Shown: one piece after another, positions 1 through 8,756 of the stretch | Layout: the number at the start of each line of letters is the position of its first letter | How positions within the stretch are numbered: position 1 is the stretch's first letter | Assembly: GCF_030848395.1 (NCBI RefSeq) | Contig: NZ_JAVDBT010000006.1 | Location: forward strand, 172,617-236,616 | DNA length: 64,000 bases | From: Pseudogemmobacter lacusdianii | GTDB taxonomy: Bacteria; Pseudomonadota; Alphaproteobacteria; Rhodobacterales; Rhodobacteraceae | Reading direction: 5' to 3' | Notes under the pieces: generated by a model | What the model was told of the DNA's origin: nothing | What the model saw: only the letters and a program-made list of their open reading frames with translations | Databases searched by the model: none | Translations under genes and position numbers: made by a program

Positions 1-1939
1 TCTCGGCGGTCAGATGGAAATGCGTCAGATCGCAGGTCATTCTGGCGCGGCTTTCATGGGTGAATGTGCCGTCCTTGCGGATCTGATCAACCCTGTAAGC
101 CAATGACATCTCAGCCGATAACGGGTCTCCCTCAGTGATCTGATAGCGGGCAAAGCCGTCGCTGCGCTGGCGAATGCCAATCTCGGGGAACTCGTGATCA
201 TAGGTCCAGCGCGGGAAATCGACCGTGATGCGGCCTTCAAGCAGGTCCCGGGTGATCCGGCGCGGACTGGCGGGGGCGACCGGATGGCTGATCATCGGTG
301 ATTCCGGCGCGGCCTCAGGCGGATCGAAGGCGCGCAGATGCGCATCCTCGGCGCGCGGCGGGCGCACCGGCAGGTGCAGCACGGTGGCACCGGTGTCGAT
401 GGTCAGCGTCACCGCCTCGGGCGATGGCCAAGCGATCGGCCAATAGTTGGACGAGAGCGACAGGCCGATGCGATGGCCCGCCGCAAAGGCATGGGCGATA
501 TCGTCAAGCTCGACCTCAACAGTGATTTCCTGCCCCGGAACAAGGGCTTGCGGATTTCCGTGGCCCTGATGATGCGTCAGGTTCATCAGCCCCAACGTCA
601 CCCGAGTTGAGGCGCCGTTCGGGGCCACATCGTTCAGCCGCGCCGCGACCAAAGCCAACGGCTTATCGCTGGAGACTCGCAGGGTAACCCTCGGCGCGCC
701 AAGGATTTCCAGCCGCTCGGGCAAGGGCTCTGACAGCCAGACCAGTGAGCCCGCATCATCCTCGCGCTGGTCCACCGGCCAATCGGCATCCGCGCCGTAG
801 CGGCCAATCTCGCCCGCCGCCATCCCCACCCAAAGCGGCGAAGAGATCTGCGCTTTGCCCGGAGCTGCTGCCGCGTTTAAGCCCGCGCCAACCGGATGAT
901 ACTGCCGCCAATCAATGCGCGGTGAGGGCCATTGATCCTCGCCCACCCAGCGGCCGGGCCGCTCAGTATAGCAAGGTTTCGGCGGCAGCCCCTCTTGCAT
1001 CCAAACCCGCAAAGCGGGTTCGTCCATGATGCCGGTGTCACGCCCCTTCATCCAATGATCGCACCAGCGCAGCACTTCTTGCAGCCAGCCGATCGCCGGT
1101 TCCACCGTAACATCATGCGGATAACTATGCGCCCAAGGGCCAATCAGCCCGCGCACCTTATCCGCGCCAAGCCCCGCCAGAAGCCGCGGCACCGCTTCCG
1201 AGTAATTGTCCGCCCAGCCCGAAACCGCATAGACCGGGATCTGGATTGCCGAGAAATCCTCACAAACCGAGCCCTGCTGCCAGTATTCATCACGCCGCTG
1301 ATGATCGAGCCAAATAAGGCCCCAAGGATCATTCGCTTCGATCCGATCCAGCCAGATTTGCCGCCAAGCGTCGCCGTGCAAAGCCGGATCCGGCGGCAGG
1401 TCCATGCCGGCCACCATCGTGCCCGACCAATCAAGATTGTCCTTGGACAGACAACCACCGATGTAATGCACGTCAGTGGCATAGCGGTCATCGGTGAAGC
1501 CCACCGCGATCACCGTTTTCAGCGCCGGAGGCTGACGGGCCGCGATCTGCAAGCCGTTGAAACCGCCCCAAGATATCCCGATCATCGCAACCTGACCGTC
1601 GCACCAATCCTGCGCCGCGATCCAAGCGATCAGATCGACGCCATCCAACTGTTCTTGCAGCGAATATTCGTCGTAAAGCAGCCCCTCGCTCTCGCCACAG
1701 CCGCGGATATCCACGCGGATACAGGCATAGCCATGCCCGGCCAGATACATATGCAGCCCCTGATCGCGCGAACGGGTGCCGTCATGCTTGCGGTAGGGCA
1801 GATATTCCAAGATCGCCGGATGCTTGCCGGAAGCCGGACGCCAGATCTTGGCCGCCAGCCGGGTGCCATCGGGCAAAGGGATGAAGAGATTCTCCACCAC
1901 GTCCACCTGATGCGGAAAATCTGTGCGGATCTCGGCCAC
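1..1939 (-). CDS. CocE/NonD-family serine hydrolase (X-Pro dipeptidyl-peptidase-like), 3' end outside window
   Basis: Read on the minus strand, an open frame of 646 codons runs off the left edge. It starts at a GTG at 1939 with an AGGGGG ribosome-binding site just upstream. The N-terminal third is an alpha/beta-hydrolase: GISWGG carries the nucleophile serine near residue 123, with DIRGCGESEG at about 78-87. SGWADNYSE and GPWAHSYPHD further on are the usual acid and histidine regions. The visible C-terminus (SRARMTCDLTHFHLTAE) resembles the beta-sandwich end of the family, so only a short piece is probably missing. Members hydrolyse esters or amides and substrate cannot be read from sequence. 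It is divergent from the flavoprotein gene at 2061, which may mean shared regulation. Confidence 0.85.
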   Translation of the reverse strand, partial: MAEIRTDFPHQVDVVENLFIPLPDGTRLAAKIWRPASGKHPAILEYLPYRKHDGTRSRDQGLHMYLAGHGYACIRVDIRGCGESEGLLYDEYSLQEQLDGVDLIAWIAAQDWCDGQVAMIGISWGGFNGLQIAARQPPALKTVIAVGFTDDRYATDVHYIGGCLSKDNLDWSGTMVAGMDLPPDPALHGDAWRQIWLDRIEANDPWGLIWLDHQRRDEYWQQGSVCEDFSAIQIPVYAVSGWADNYSEAVPRLLAGLGADKVRGLIGPWAHSYPHDVTVEPAIGWLQEVLRWCDHWMKGRDTGIMDEPALRVWMQEGLPPKPCYTERPGRWVGEDQWPSPRIDWRQYHPVGAGLNAAAAPGKAQISSPLWVGMAAGEIGRYGADADWPVDQREDDAGSLVWLSEPLPERLEILGAPRVTLRVSSDKPLALVAARLNDVAPNGASTRVTLGLMNLTHHQGHGNPQALVPGQEITVEVELDDIAHAFAAGHRIGLSLSSNYWPIAWPSPEAVTLTIDTGATVLHLPVRPPRAEDAHLRAFDPPEAAPESPMISHPVAPASPRRITRDLLEGRITVDFPRWTYDHEFPEIGIRQRSDGFARYQITEGDPLSAEMSLAYRVDQIRKDGTFTHESRARMTCDLTHFHLTAE

Positions 1940-2006
1940 CGGTCACCCCCTGCTACTGAACGACCATGCAACAAGGCGCGATCTTCTGTCAAACACTCAT
2001 GCATGC

Positions 2007-2036
2007 TTGACCGATCGCGGAAGGCGCTCTTACTAT
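2007..2036 (+). promoter_or_regulatory. Candidate sigma-70 promoter of the flavoprotein-methyltransferase operon
   Basis: A TTGACC hexamer at 2007-2012 and TACTAT at 2031-2036 are 18 bp apart, directly upstream of the AAGGAG ribosome-binding site (about 2050) of the gene at 2061. This would give a leader of about 20 nt. A CATGCATG palindrome lies just 5' of the -35 hexamer. Inferred from consensus only. Confidence 0.45.
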
Positions 2037-2060
2037 ACGAATGTTCAGCAAGGAGTCACC

Positions 2061-4109
2061 ATGCCCCGGAATCCCCGCTACAATACCCTGTTCGAGCCGG
2101 TTCAAATTGGCCCGAAAGTCGCCCCAAACCGGTTCTTTCAGGTGCCGCATGCCAGCGGCATGACCAATGTCAGCCCGCGCGTGCGCGCTGCGTTTCGCGG
2201 CATGAAGGCCGAGGGCGGTTGGGGCGTGGTTTGCACCGGGGCCTGTTCGGTGGATCCTTCGTCTGACGACAGCCCGTTTCCGAATGCCACGCTCTGGGAC
2301 AAGGCCGACATTAAGGCGCATAGGTTAATGACTGATGCAGTCCACGCGCATGGCGCTTTGGCGGGGGTAGAGCTCTGGCACGGCGGGGCGGCCGCGATGA
2401 ACCGCACCACCCGCTTCGCGCCTTTGTCGCCCTCGGGCGTGCCTTGGATGGCGACCCATGTCGGCTTCATGACCTCGGCCCGCCCTAAGGTCATGGATGC
2501 GCAGGATATTCGCGATCTCATCCGCTGGCATGCCGAAGCGGCAAAGCGCTCTGAGGAGGCCGGGTTTGACATCCTCTATGTCTATTCCGGCATGGGCTAC
2601 CTGCCCTATCAATTCCTTTTGTCGGATTATAACCACCGCACAGATGCCTATGGCGGCTCGGTGCAAAACCGGGTTCGGTTAACGGAAGAGCTGATTGACG
2701 CTGTGCGCGATGCCACCGGCGGGCGCTGTGCGGTGGCCTTGCGGATCTCGATGCAAGAGCTGCGGTCGCGGCCTTCTGAGGTCGCGGAATCCGAGGCGCA
2801 TGAGGTGATGTCCTACCTCAAAGACGCGCCGGATCTGTTCGATGTGAAGATGGATTATTCGGCCTTTGACTGCGCGCCAAGCCGCTATTCGGCCGAAGGA
2901 AGCCATGAGCAGACGATTGAATTCATGAAGAAAGTCACCACGAAGCCCGTGGTTGGCGTGGGGCGTTTCACCTCGCCCGATACGATGGTGTCGATGGTGA
3001 AGCGCGGCGTTCTTGACCTGATCGGCGGCGCGCGGCCCTCGATCGCTGACCCCTTCCTGCCCGCCAAGATCAATGAGGGGCGCGAGGAGGATATTCGTGA
3101 ATGTATCGGCTGCAACATCTGCATTTCCTCGTGGCATGACGGGGTTTGGGTGCGTTGCACGCAGAACCCGACGGTGGGCGAGGAATATCGCCGGGGCTGG
3201 CATCCGGAGAAAGTTACAAAAGATTCAGCGGGTTCGGTGCTGGTGATCGGCGGCGGGCCGGCGGGGCTGGAGGCGGCGCTGACCTTGGCGCGGCGCGGCT
3301 TTGAGGTGAGCCTCGCCGAAGCGCGGCGCGAATTTGGTGGGCGGCTTTTGTGGGAAAGCAGCCTACCGGGGTTGCGGCAGTGGTTCCGGGTGGCAGATTA
3401 TCGGCTGGGGCAGCTCGCAAAGCTGCCAAATGTCACGCTTTATCCCGAAAGCCCGCTGACGGCAGCAGAGGCTATGGAGTTTGGTGCAGACCACATCGTT
3501 GTGGCCACCGGCGCCGATTGGGACCGCGCGCTCTGCGGGCCGAATGAGATCCCCGAGGGGCGGCTTGAGGGGGCTGCGGTCTATACGCCCACCGATTTGG
3601 CCGCAGGGCGCATCCCGCAAGGCCCTGTTTTGGTGCATGATTTCGACAATTACTACATGGGCTCGGCCGTCAGTGAATGGCTTTCGGGCAAGGGGCTTGA
3701 GGTGACGCATGTCACCACGGCGGGCAATGCGGCGGCTTGGGGTTTCATGACCAATGAGCAACCGCAGGTGCATAAGTCCTTTGCCGCAAAAGGAATTACC
3801 CTGCGGACCGCAGAACGAGTGACCGGGTTTGACGGCGGGGTGGTGCGGCTGGCGCATATGCTCTCAGAGACGCCGTCTGAGGTTGCGGCGGCCTCGGTTG
3901 TGCTGGTCGGCACACGGGTTTCCCGCTCCAGTCTGGCCGAGGAATTGCGGGCCTTGGGGGCAATTTCGGTGCATCTTGCAGGGGATGCATTTGCGCCCGG
4001 CGCCTTGGCACATGTGACCTATAGCGCGCATAAGACGGCACGGGAGATTTCCGCCAAGCCTTTGATCAAACGGGATTTCGCAATCCCCAGCCTTGAGTTG
4101 CAAGCATGA
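2061..4109 (+). CDS. Trimethylamine/dimethylamine dehydrogenase-like FMN/4Fe-4S flavoprotein (OYE family)
   Basis: A 682-residue protein. The ATG at 2061 was chosen because AAGGAG precedes it and the protein then begins like family members (NTLFEPVQIGPKVAPNRFF). Residues 1-340 are an Old Yellow Enzyme-type FMN barrel. A Cys cluster with spacing C-x2-C-x2-C-x12-C at about 348-367 matches the 4Fe-4S site of trimethylamine dehydrogenase. From about 392 (VLVIGGGPAGLEAAL) follows the dinucleotide-binding domain typical of that subfamily. Such enzymes oxidatively demethylate methylamines or reduce enoyl compounds; the substrate here is inferred. The stop overlaps the start of the methyltransferase gene (ATGA), so the two are translationally coupled and likely work on the same compound. 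Confidence 0.85.
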   Translation: MPRNPRYNTLFEPVQIGPKVAPNRFFQVPHASGMTNVSPRVRAAFRGMKAEGGWGVVCTGACSVDPSSDDSPFPNATLWDKADIKAHRLMTDAVHAHGALAGVELWHGGAAAMNRTTRFAPLSPSGVPWMATHVGFMTSARPKVMDAQDIRDLIRWHAEAAKRSEEAGFDILYVYSGMGYLPYQFLLSDYNHRTDAYGGSVQNRVRLTEELIDAVRDATGGRCAVALRISMQELRSRPSEVAESEAHEVMSYLKDAPDLFDVKMDYSAFDCAPSRYSAEGSHEQTIEFMKKVTTKPVVGVGRFTSPDTMVSMVKRGVLDLIGGARPSIADPFLPAKINEGREEDIRECIGCNICISSWHDGVWVRCTQNPTVGEEYRRGWHPEKVTKDSAGSVLVIGGGPAGLEAALTLARRGFEVSLAEARREFGGRLLWESSLPGLRQWFRVADYRLGQLAKLPNVTLYPESPLTAAEAMEFGADHIVVATGADWDRALCGPNEIPEGRLEGAAVYTPTDLAAGRIPQGPVLVHDFDNYYMGSAVSEWLSGKGLEVTHVTTAGNAAAWGFMTNEQPQVHKSFAAKGITLRTAERVTGFDGGVVRLAHMLSETPSEVAAASVVLVGTRVSRSSLAEELRALGAISVHLAGDAFAPGALAHVTYSAHKTAREISAKPLIKRDFAIPSLELQA

Positions 4110-5614
4110 GCCGCCGCCCCGAACGCAGCCGCCAAGCGGCGGTGCAGCAACGCCCCTTTGGCCAAGTGCCGAGGCATATTGGCCCGGTGGAGGCGATCAG
4201 CGCCGATCAGGTTGAGGCGATCCATCAGGCCGCGCTGACCGTCCTGCGCGATACCGGCATGCGGGTGCTGGAGGATGGCGCGCGCGATCGCTTCCGTGAC
4301 GCGGGGGGGAAGGTCGACGGACAGATGGTCCGTTTCGACCCAGAGATGGTGGAGGAACACCTTAAAACCGTGCCCGCGCGGTTTACGCTGGCCGCCCGTA
4401 ACCCATTGCACAATTTGACTTTAGGTGGCGCGGATACGGTTTTTGCCTCGGTCGGCGGGCCGGCCTATGTGATGGATCTTCAGCGCGGGCGGCGCGAAGG
4501 GACGCTCTCGGAGATGGAGGATTACCTGCGTTTGGTGCAGGTTTTGAACGTCATCCAGCAAGAGGGTGGCGGGCCGTTTGAGCCGATGGAATTGCCGGCG
4601 CATACGCGGCATCTCGACATCTATTCCTCGCAGATCCGGCTTCTGGATAAGAACTGGCAGACCCAGACTCTGGGCCGCCGCCGCACGCTTGATGGGCTTG
4701 AGGCGGCCCAGCTTGGCATGGGGCAAAGCCTTGAATATATGGCAGAAAACCCCTGCCTTTTGGGCATCATCAACACCAATTCCCCGCTGCAATTGGACAT
4801 CCCGATGTGCGAGGGACTGATCACAATGGCCGAGCATGGGCAGGTCAATGTGATCACGCCTTTCACCCTGTCGGGGGCGATGGCGCCGGTGTCTTTGGCG
4901 GGGGCTTTGGTCCTGCAACATGCCGAGGCTTTGGCGGGGATTATCCTGACGCAAATCGTGCGGCCCGGGGTGCCGGTGATGTATGGCGGCTTCACCTCAA
5001 ACGTCGATATGCTCTCGGGCTCGCCTGCTTTTGGCACTCCGGAATATTCCATCTGTTCAATGGCTTCTGGGCAGCTTGCCCGTCGGATTGGGGTGCCGTT
5101 CCGGTCTTCCAACGTGACTTCGGCCAATGCGGTGGATGCGCAGGCGGCTTATGAGAGCATGATGTCGCTTTGGGGCGTGATGCTGGGCGGCGCGCATCTC
5201 GTCAACCATGCGGCGGGCTGGATGCATGGCGGGCTAACCGCCAGTTTTGAAAAACTTATTCTCGACGCCGAGATGCTGCAAATGCTGCAAGCTATGCAGC
5301 AGCCCGTCTCGACCGATCCGAGCGAATTGGCGCTTCAGGCGATTGCCGAGGTTGGCCCCGGCGGGCATTTCTTCGGGACTTCTCATACACTTGAGCGCTA
5401 CCGCGAGGCCTTCCATAAGCCGCTGATCTCGGACTGGACGGCGCATGAGGCTTGGAAGGCGGGCGGCAGTTTGGGAACGGTGGAGCGTGCCTCGGCGCTT
5501 TGGCCAAAGCTTCTGGCGGAATACCAAGAGCCGAAATTGCCTGAGGATCGGGCGGAAGAATTGGCCGCTTGGGTGACAAAACGCAAAGCCGAAGGTGGCG
5601 CGCCGATGAACTGA
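4106..5614 (+). CDS. MttB-family (non-pyrrolysine) trimethylamine/quaternary-amine methyltransferase
   Basis: A 502-residue protein of the trimethylamine methyltransferase (MttB) superfamily, a TIM-barrel fold that normally passes a methyl group from a quaternary amine to a corrinoid protein. The conserved start (VEAISADQVEAIHQAALTVL), GGPAYVMD and the barrel core NTNSPLQLD are visible. The frame has no internal amber codon, so it is a non-pyrrolysine member like glycine-betaine methyltransferase MtgB. Its ATG overlaps the flavoprotein stop by 4 nt. No corrinoid protein (MttC/MtgC) is visible in the window, so the methyl acceptor is unknown, or the flavoprotein takes over. The family call is solid; the substrate is open (betaines such as glycine betaine or stachydrine are candidates). 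Confidence 0.85.
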   Translation: MSRRPERSRQAAVQQRPFGQVPRHIGPVEAISADQVEAIHQAALTVLRDTGMRVLEDGARDRFRDAGGKVDGQMVRFDPEMVEEHLKTVPARFTLAARNPLHNLTLGGADTVFASVGGPAYVMDLQRGRREGTLSEMEDYLRLVQVLNVIQQEGGGPFEPMELPAHTRHLDIYSSQIRLLDKNWQTQTLGRRRTLDGLEAAQLGMGQSLEYMAENPCLLGIINTNSPLQLDIPMCEGLITMAEHGQVNVITPFTLSGAMAPVSLAGALVLQHAEALAGIILTQIVRPGVPVMYGGFTSNVDMLSGSPAFGTPEYSICSMASGQLARRIGVPFRSSNVTSANAVDAQAAYESMMSLWGVMLGGAHLVNHAAGWMHGGLTASFEKLILDAEMLQMLQAMQQPVSTDPSELALQAIAEVGPGGHFFGTSHTLERYREAFHKPLISDWTAHEAWKAGGSLGTVERASALWPKLLAEYQEPKLPEDRAEELAAWVTKRKAEGGAPMN

Positions 5615-5652
5615 CCTCGGCTCGGTTAACCTTCGGAAAAGGCCCGAAAATC

Positions 5653-5694
5653 TACGTATGGTTTTGGGCTGTTTTACGTATGGTTTACGTATGG
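5653..5694. repeat. Three phased copies of TACGTATGG between converging genes
   Basis: TACGTATGG occurs at 5653-5661, 5675-5683 and 5686-5694, with starts 22 and 11 bp apart, so all copies face the same side of the helix. The 129-bp gap also holds two GTTAAC palindromes, near 5626 and 5726. It separates the methyltransferase gene from the converging transporter genes. No obvious Rho-independent terminator is seen. Confidence 0.6.
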
Positions 5695-5743
5695 CTTTGG
5701 TCGGGCTTTTTGCGCTTCACCCAATGGTTAACGGTAGGGCGGC

Positions 5744-6583
5744 TTATTTGCCGCCGCCCGCCGTCTCGGACCCGCCGCGGGTCAGGTAATAGGCGATCAG
5801 GATCGGTAGGAAGGTCGCGGCAAAGACCACAATGGCGACCACATTGGTCACTGGGCGCTGCCTTGGCCGGATCAGCTCATTATACATCCAGATCGGCAGG
5901 GTGCTTTGCTGGCCTGCGGTGAAGGTGGTGACGATCACCTCATCAAAGCTGAGCGCGAAGGCGAGCATCCCCCCGGCCAAGAGCGCCGAGCCGAGGTTGG
6001 GCAGCAGCACATAGCGGAAGGTCTGGAAGGCATTGGCGCCAAGATCGGCCGAGGCCTCCATGATGCCACCGGACAGGCGGCGCATCCGGGCGACGGCGTT
6101 GTTATAGACGATGACGATGCAGAAGGTGGCATGGCCAAGGATGATCGTCCAAGTGCTGAACGGGATCTCCATCACGCCGAAGGCCGAGCGCAGCGACATG
6201 CCGGTGATGACGCCGGGCAGAGCGATGGGCAGGATGACCAGAAGCGAGAGTTGCTCGCGGCCGAAGAATTTGGCGCGCGACATGGCGGCGGCGACGAGCG
6301 TGCCGAGGATGATGGCAAGGATCGTGGCGACGCTGGCAACCTTGAGCGAGAGCCACAAGGGCGGCCAGATATCGGCGCGGTTCCAAGCGACGCCGAACCA
6401 CTGGGTGGTGAGGCCGGGCGGCGGGAATTGATAGGTCTTCTCCTCGGTCGTGAAGGCATAAAGGAAGATCAGCAGGATCGGCAGGTGCAGGAACAAAAGC
6501 CCCGCGAAGGCGGCGGCTTTGAGGCCAAGCGAGGCGCGCGGGCCAGAGAGTCTGGGGTCAGAGAGGCTGAGGTCAGAGCGCAT
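5744..6583 (-). CDS. Polyamine-type ABC transporter permease (PotC-like)
   Basis: A 279-residue inner-membrane permease with about six hydrophobic segments. The EAA loop that contacts the ATPase reads EASADLGANAFQTFRYVLLP near residue 184. Size and loop match PotC/PotI of spermidine-putrescine importers. It is the last gene of a four-gene minus-strand set (binding protein, ATPase, permease, permease), and its start overlaps the preceding permease by 11 nt. COG1177-type transporters also move betaines and other cationic amines, so the methylamine genes that converge on it hint at an N-methylated substrate, but this is inference. Confidence 0.88.
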   Translation of the reverse strand: MRSDLSLSDPRLSGPRASLGLKAAAFAGLLFLHLPILLIFLYAFTTEEKTYQFPPPGLTTQWFGVAWNRADIWPPLWLSLKVASVATILAIILGTLVAAAMSRAKFFGREQLSLLVILPIALPGVITGMSLRSAFGVMEIPFSTWTIILGHATFCIVIVYNNAVARMRRLSGGIMEASADLGANAFQTFRYVLLPNLGSALLAGGMLAFALSFDEVIVTTFTAGQQSTLPIWMYNELIRPRQRPVTNVVAIVVFAATFLPILIAYYLTRGGSETAGGGK

Positions 6584-7508
6584 CGAAAGCCCCCGCCCGT
6601 TTGGCCAAAGCCAGATAGATCAGCATGATCAGGATCGGCACCACGGCGAAAGCGGCGGCGAGCGGGATATTCCCGGCGGTGCCTTGCAGCTGATAGACCG
6701 CCATGCCGATGGAATTGGCCGAATTGCCAATGATTTGCGGGATAATGTAATCGCCCAAAGTCAGCGAGAAGGTGAAGATCGAGCCTGCGATCACGCCGGG
6801 CATCGCAAGCGGCAGGATCACGGTGCGGAAGGTTTGGGCCGAGGTGGCGCCAAGGTCGCTGGAGGCTTCCAGCATCGAGGTCGGCACACGCTCAAGCGCG
6901 GCCTGCATTGGCAGGATCATATAGGGCAGCCAGACATAGACGAAGACCATGAAGGTGCCTGCCGGAGAGGTGGAGAGGGAGGAGCTTTCCAGACCCGGTA
7001 TCGAGAGGATCCCGTTGATGATCCATGATGTATGCGTGCCCTCGGCCGCCCAAGTGAGGATACCCTCTTTGGCGAGGATCAGCTTCCACGCGTAGACTTT
7101 GACGAGATAGCTCGACCACAGGGGCAGCATGATGCCGAGGTAGAAGGCAGCTTTCCATGCGCCTTTGGCGTAGCGGGCGGCGAAATAGGCGATGGGGAAG
7201 GCAAGGATCGCCGAGGTCAGGGTGACGGCACCGGCCATCAGCACGGTGCGGCGGATGATGTCGAGGTTTTGCGCCCGAAAAAGCTCGGCATAGGTTTTGA
7301 GGGTGAATTCCTCTTTCACCACGCCGGAAAATTCATCGATGGAATAGAAGCTTTGCAGCAGGAGGGCGGCGAGGGAGCCAAGATAGACCACCCCCAGCCA
7401 GAGAAGCGGCGGGGTGATGAGGAGGAGCAGCAGCAGCCCCGGGCGGCGCCAAAAGAGTGCGGTGAGCTTATCGGCCCAGCCACGGGCGGGGAGGATCGCG
7501 CCTTTCAT
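6573..7508 (-). CDS. Polyamine-type ABC transporter permease (PotB-like)
   Basis: A 311-residue permease from the ATG at 7508, which is preceded by AGAGGA at suitable spacing; a longer frame upstream lacks a better site. Hydrophobic spans lie near residues 24-48 and through 95-305. The EAA loop (EASSDLGATSAQTFRTVILP) is near residue 207. It is the PotB/PotH-type partner of the permease encoded at 5744-6583, with an 11-nt overlap. Unusually, it is separated from the upstream ATPase gene by a 175-bp gap filled with extragenic palindromes, which may set relative expression within the operon. Confidence 0.88.
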   Translation of the reverse strand: MKGAILPARGWADKLTALFWRRPGLLLLLLITPPLLWLGVVYLGSLAALLLQSFYSIDEFSGVVKEEFTLKTYAELFRAQNLDIIRRTVLMAGAVTLTSAILAFPIAYFAARYAKGAWKAAFYLGIMLPLWSSYLVKVYAWKLILAKEGILTWAAEGTHTSWIINGILSIPGLESSSLSTSPAGTFMVFVYVWLPYMILPMQAALERVPTSMLEASSDLGATSAQTFRTVILPLAMPGVIAGSIFTFSLTLGDYIIPQIIGNSANSIGMAVYQLQGTAGNIPLAAAFAVVPILIMLIYLALAKRAGAFDAL

Positions 7509-7532
7509 GCGTGGGTCCTCTGTGTTCGACCG

Positions 7533-7651
7533 CCGGGGGCCAGCCCCGCCGCCGATTGGTTCTCGAACCAATGGCGAACGCAATCGGCAGCCCCCGGAGT
7601 ATTTCGGTCAAGATGAAAGCGGAACGTGGTTTTCATCTTGATATAAATACT
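7533..7651. repeat. Nested extragenic palindromes of Rhodobacteraceae type inside the transporter operon
   Basis: Two structures sit back to back. First, CCGGGGGC (about 7533) pairs with GCCCCCGG (about 7590-7597), enclosing GCCGATTG/CAATCGGC (7551-7558/7581-7588) and the hairpin ATTGGTT-ctcg-AACCAAT (7555-7572). Second, a 21-nt arm at 7598-7618 (AGTATTT..TCAAGATGAAA) is complementary at 18 of 21 positions to 7631-7651, with a 12-nt loop. The phrase CCCCCGGAGTATTT followed by AAGATGAA is familiar from intergenic repeats of this family. It lies between the ATPase and permease genes. Confidence 0.75.
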
Positions 7652-7683
7652 CACAGCAACGCGAGTCCGGGGCGCAGCGATGG

Positions 7684-8682
7684 TCATGCGCCCTCCATCA
7701 GATGCAGAGCTTTGGGGTCGAAGCGCAGCGAGCGGGTGTCTCCGATCGCGGGTACGGGTTGGCCGCTCGGCAGGAGGGCGGCGATTTCGGTGCCTTGGGC
7801 GGTGAGGAGGATGCGAGTGGCGGCACCGAGATAGCGCAGGCCGGTGACTTGGCCGCTGATCTGGCCCTCGGGGCTCCCGGGTTCCACCAATTGCACCGAT
7901 TCGGGACGGAGTGAGGACCATTGCGCGGGGCCGCCGAGGCTTTGGGTCAGGGCGGGCGGCAGGACGTTGGAGGAGCCGACGAAATCAGCGACGAAGCGGC
8001 TGGAGGGTCGGTCGTAAATTTCTTGCGGGCTGCCGACTTGCGCGATGCGGCCTTGGTTGAAGACCGCAAGGTGATCGGCCATCGACAAAGCCTCGTGCTG
8101 GTCGTGGGTGACGAAGACGAAGGTGAGGCCAAGTTTGGCTTGCAGGGCTTTAAGCTCATCCTGCATCGCCTCGCGCAGTTTGAGATCGAGGGCGCCAAGG
8201 GGTTCATCCAGCAAGAGGACGCGGGGTTCGTTGACCAAGGCGCGGGCCAGCGCCACGCGTTGGCGTTGGCCGCCGGAGAGTTGTGCGGGTTTGCGGTCGC
8301 CGTAGCCTTCGAGTTTGACCAAAGCCAGCATCTCTTCGGCGCGGGCGTGGCGGGCGGTGCGGGACATGCCTTTGACCATCAGCCCATAGGCGACATTGTC
8401 GCGGACGTTGAGATGGGGGAACAAGGCATAATCTTGGAAGACCGTGTTGACCGCGCGCAGATGCGGGGGGATGCGGCTCACATCCTCGCCAAAGATGCGG
8501 ATCTCGCCGGTGGTGGGTTGCTCAAAGCCCGAGATCAGCCGCAGGCAGGTGGTTTTGCCGGAGCCAGAGGGGCCGAGCATGGCGAAGAACGCGCCTTCGG
8601 GCACGGTGAGATCGACCCCGTCCACGGCTTTGGTGCTGCCGAAGTGACGGGAGACATTGGAAAACGTGACGGCTGCGGTCAT
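7684..8682 (-). CDS. Polyamine-type ABC transporter ATP-binding protein (PotA-like)
   Basis: A 332-residue ATPase. Walker A GPSGSGKTT lies near residue 36, the signature LSGGQRQRVALARAL near 135, Walker B VLLLDEPLGALD near 155 and the H-loop FVTHDQHEA near 190. After about 235 a TOBE-type C-terminal domain follows, as in PotA. The ATG at 8682 gives the usual N-terminus (MTAAVTFSNVSRHFGS); a start at 8739 is also open and neither has a strong ribosome-binding site. It energises the two downstream permeases and lies just behind the binding-protein gene. Confidence 0.9.
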   Translation of the reverse strand: MTAAVTFSNVSRHFGSTKAVDGVDLTVPEGAFFAMLGPSGSGKTTCLRLISGFEQPTTGEIRIFGEDVSRIPPHLRAVNTVFQDYALFPHLNVRDNVAYGLMVKGMSRTARHARAEEMLALVKLEGYGDRKPAQLSGGQRQRVALARALVNEPRVLLLDEPLGALDLKLREAMQDELKALQAKLGLTFVFVTHDQHEALSMADHLAVFNQGRIAQVGSPQEIYDRPSSRFVADFVGSSNVLPPALTQSLGGPAQWSSLRPESVQLVEPGSPEGQISGQVTGLRYLGAATRILLTAQGTEIAALLPSGQPVPAIGDTRSLRFDPKALHLMEGA

Positions 8683-8756
8683 CTGCGGGTCCGGGGATTG
8701 GGGCCTTGGCCGAAGGGGCAGGATGGACGCGCGGCCCATCCTGCAAGCTCAAGCGA

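Noticed and set aside
932..2266. A 444-codon plus-strand frame opposite the CocE hydrolase
   Set aside because: The minus strand has all hydrolase motifs and a ribosome-binding site; the plus frame has no recognisable domain.
4106..5614. Pyrrolysine-containing MttB
   Set aside because: The frame is continuous with no in-frame TAG, so it is the non-pyrrolysine type.
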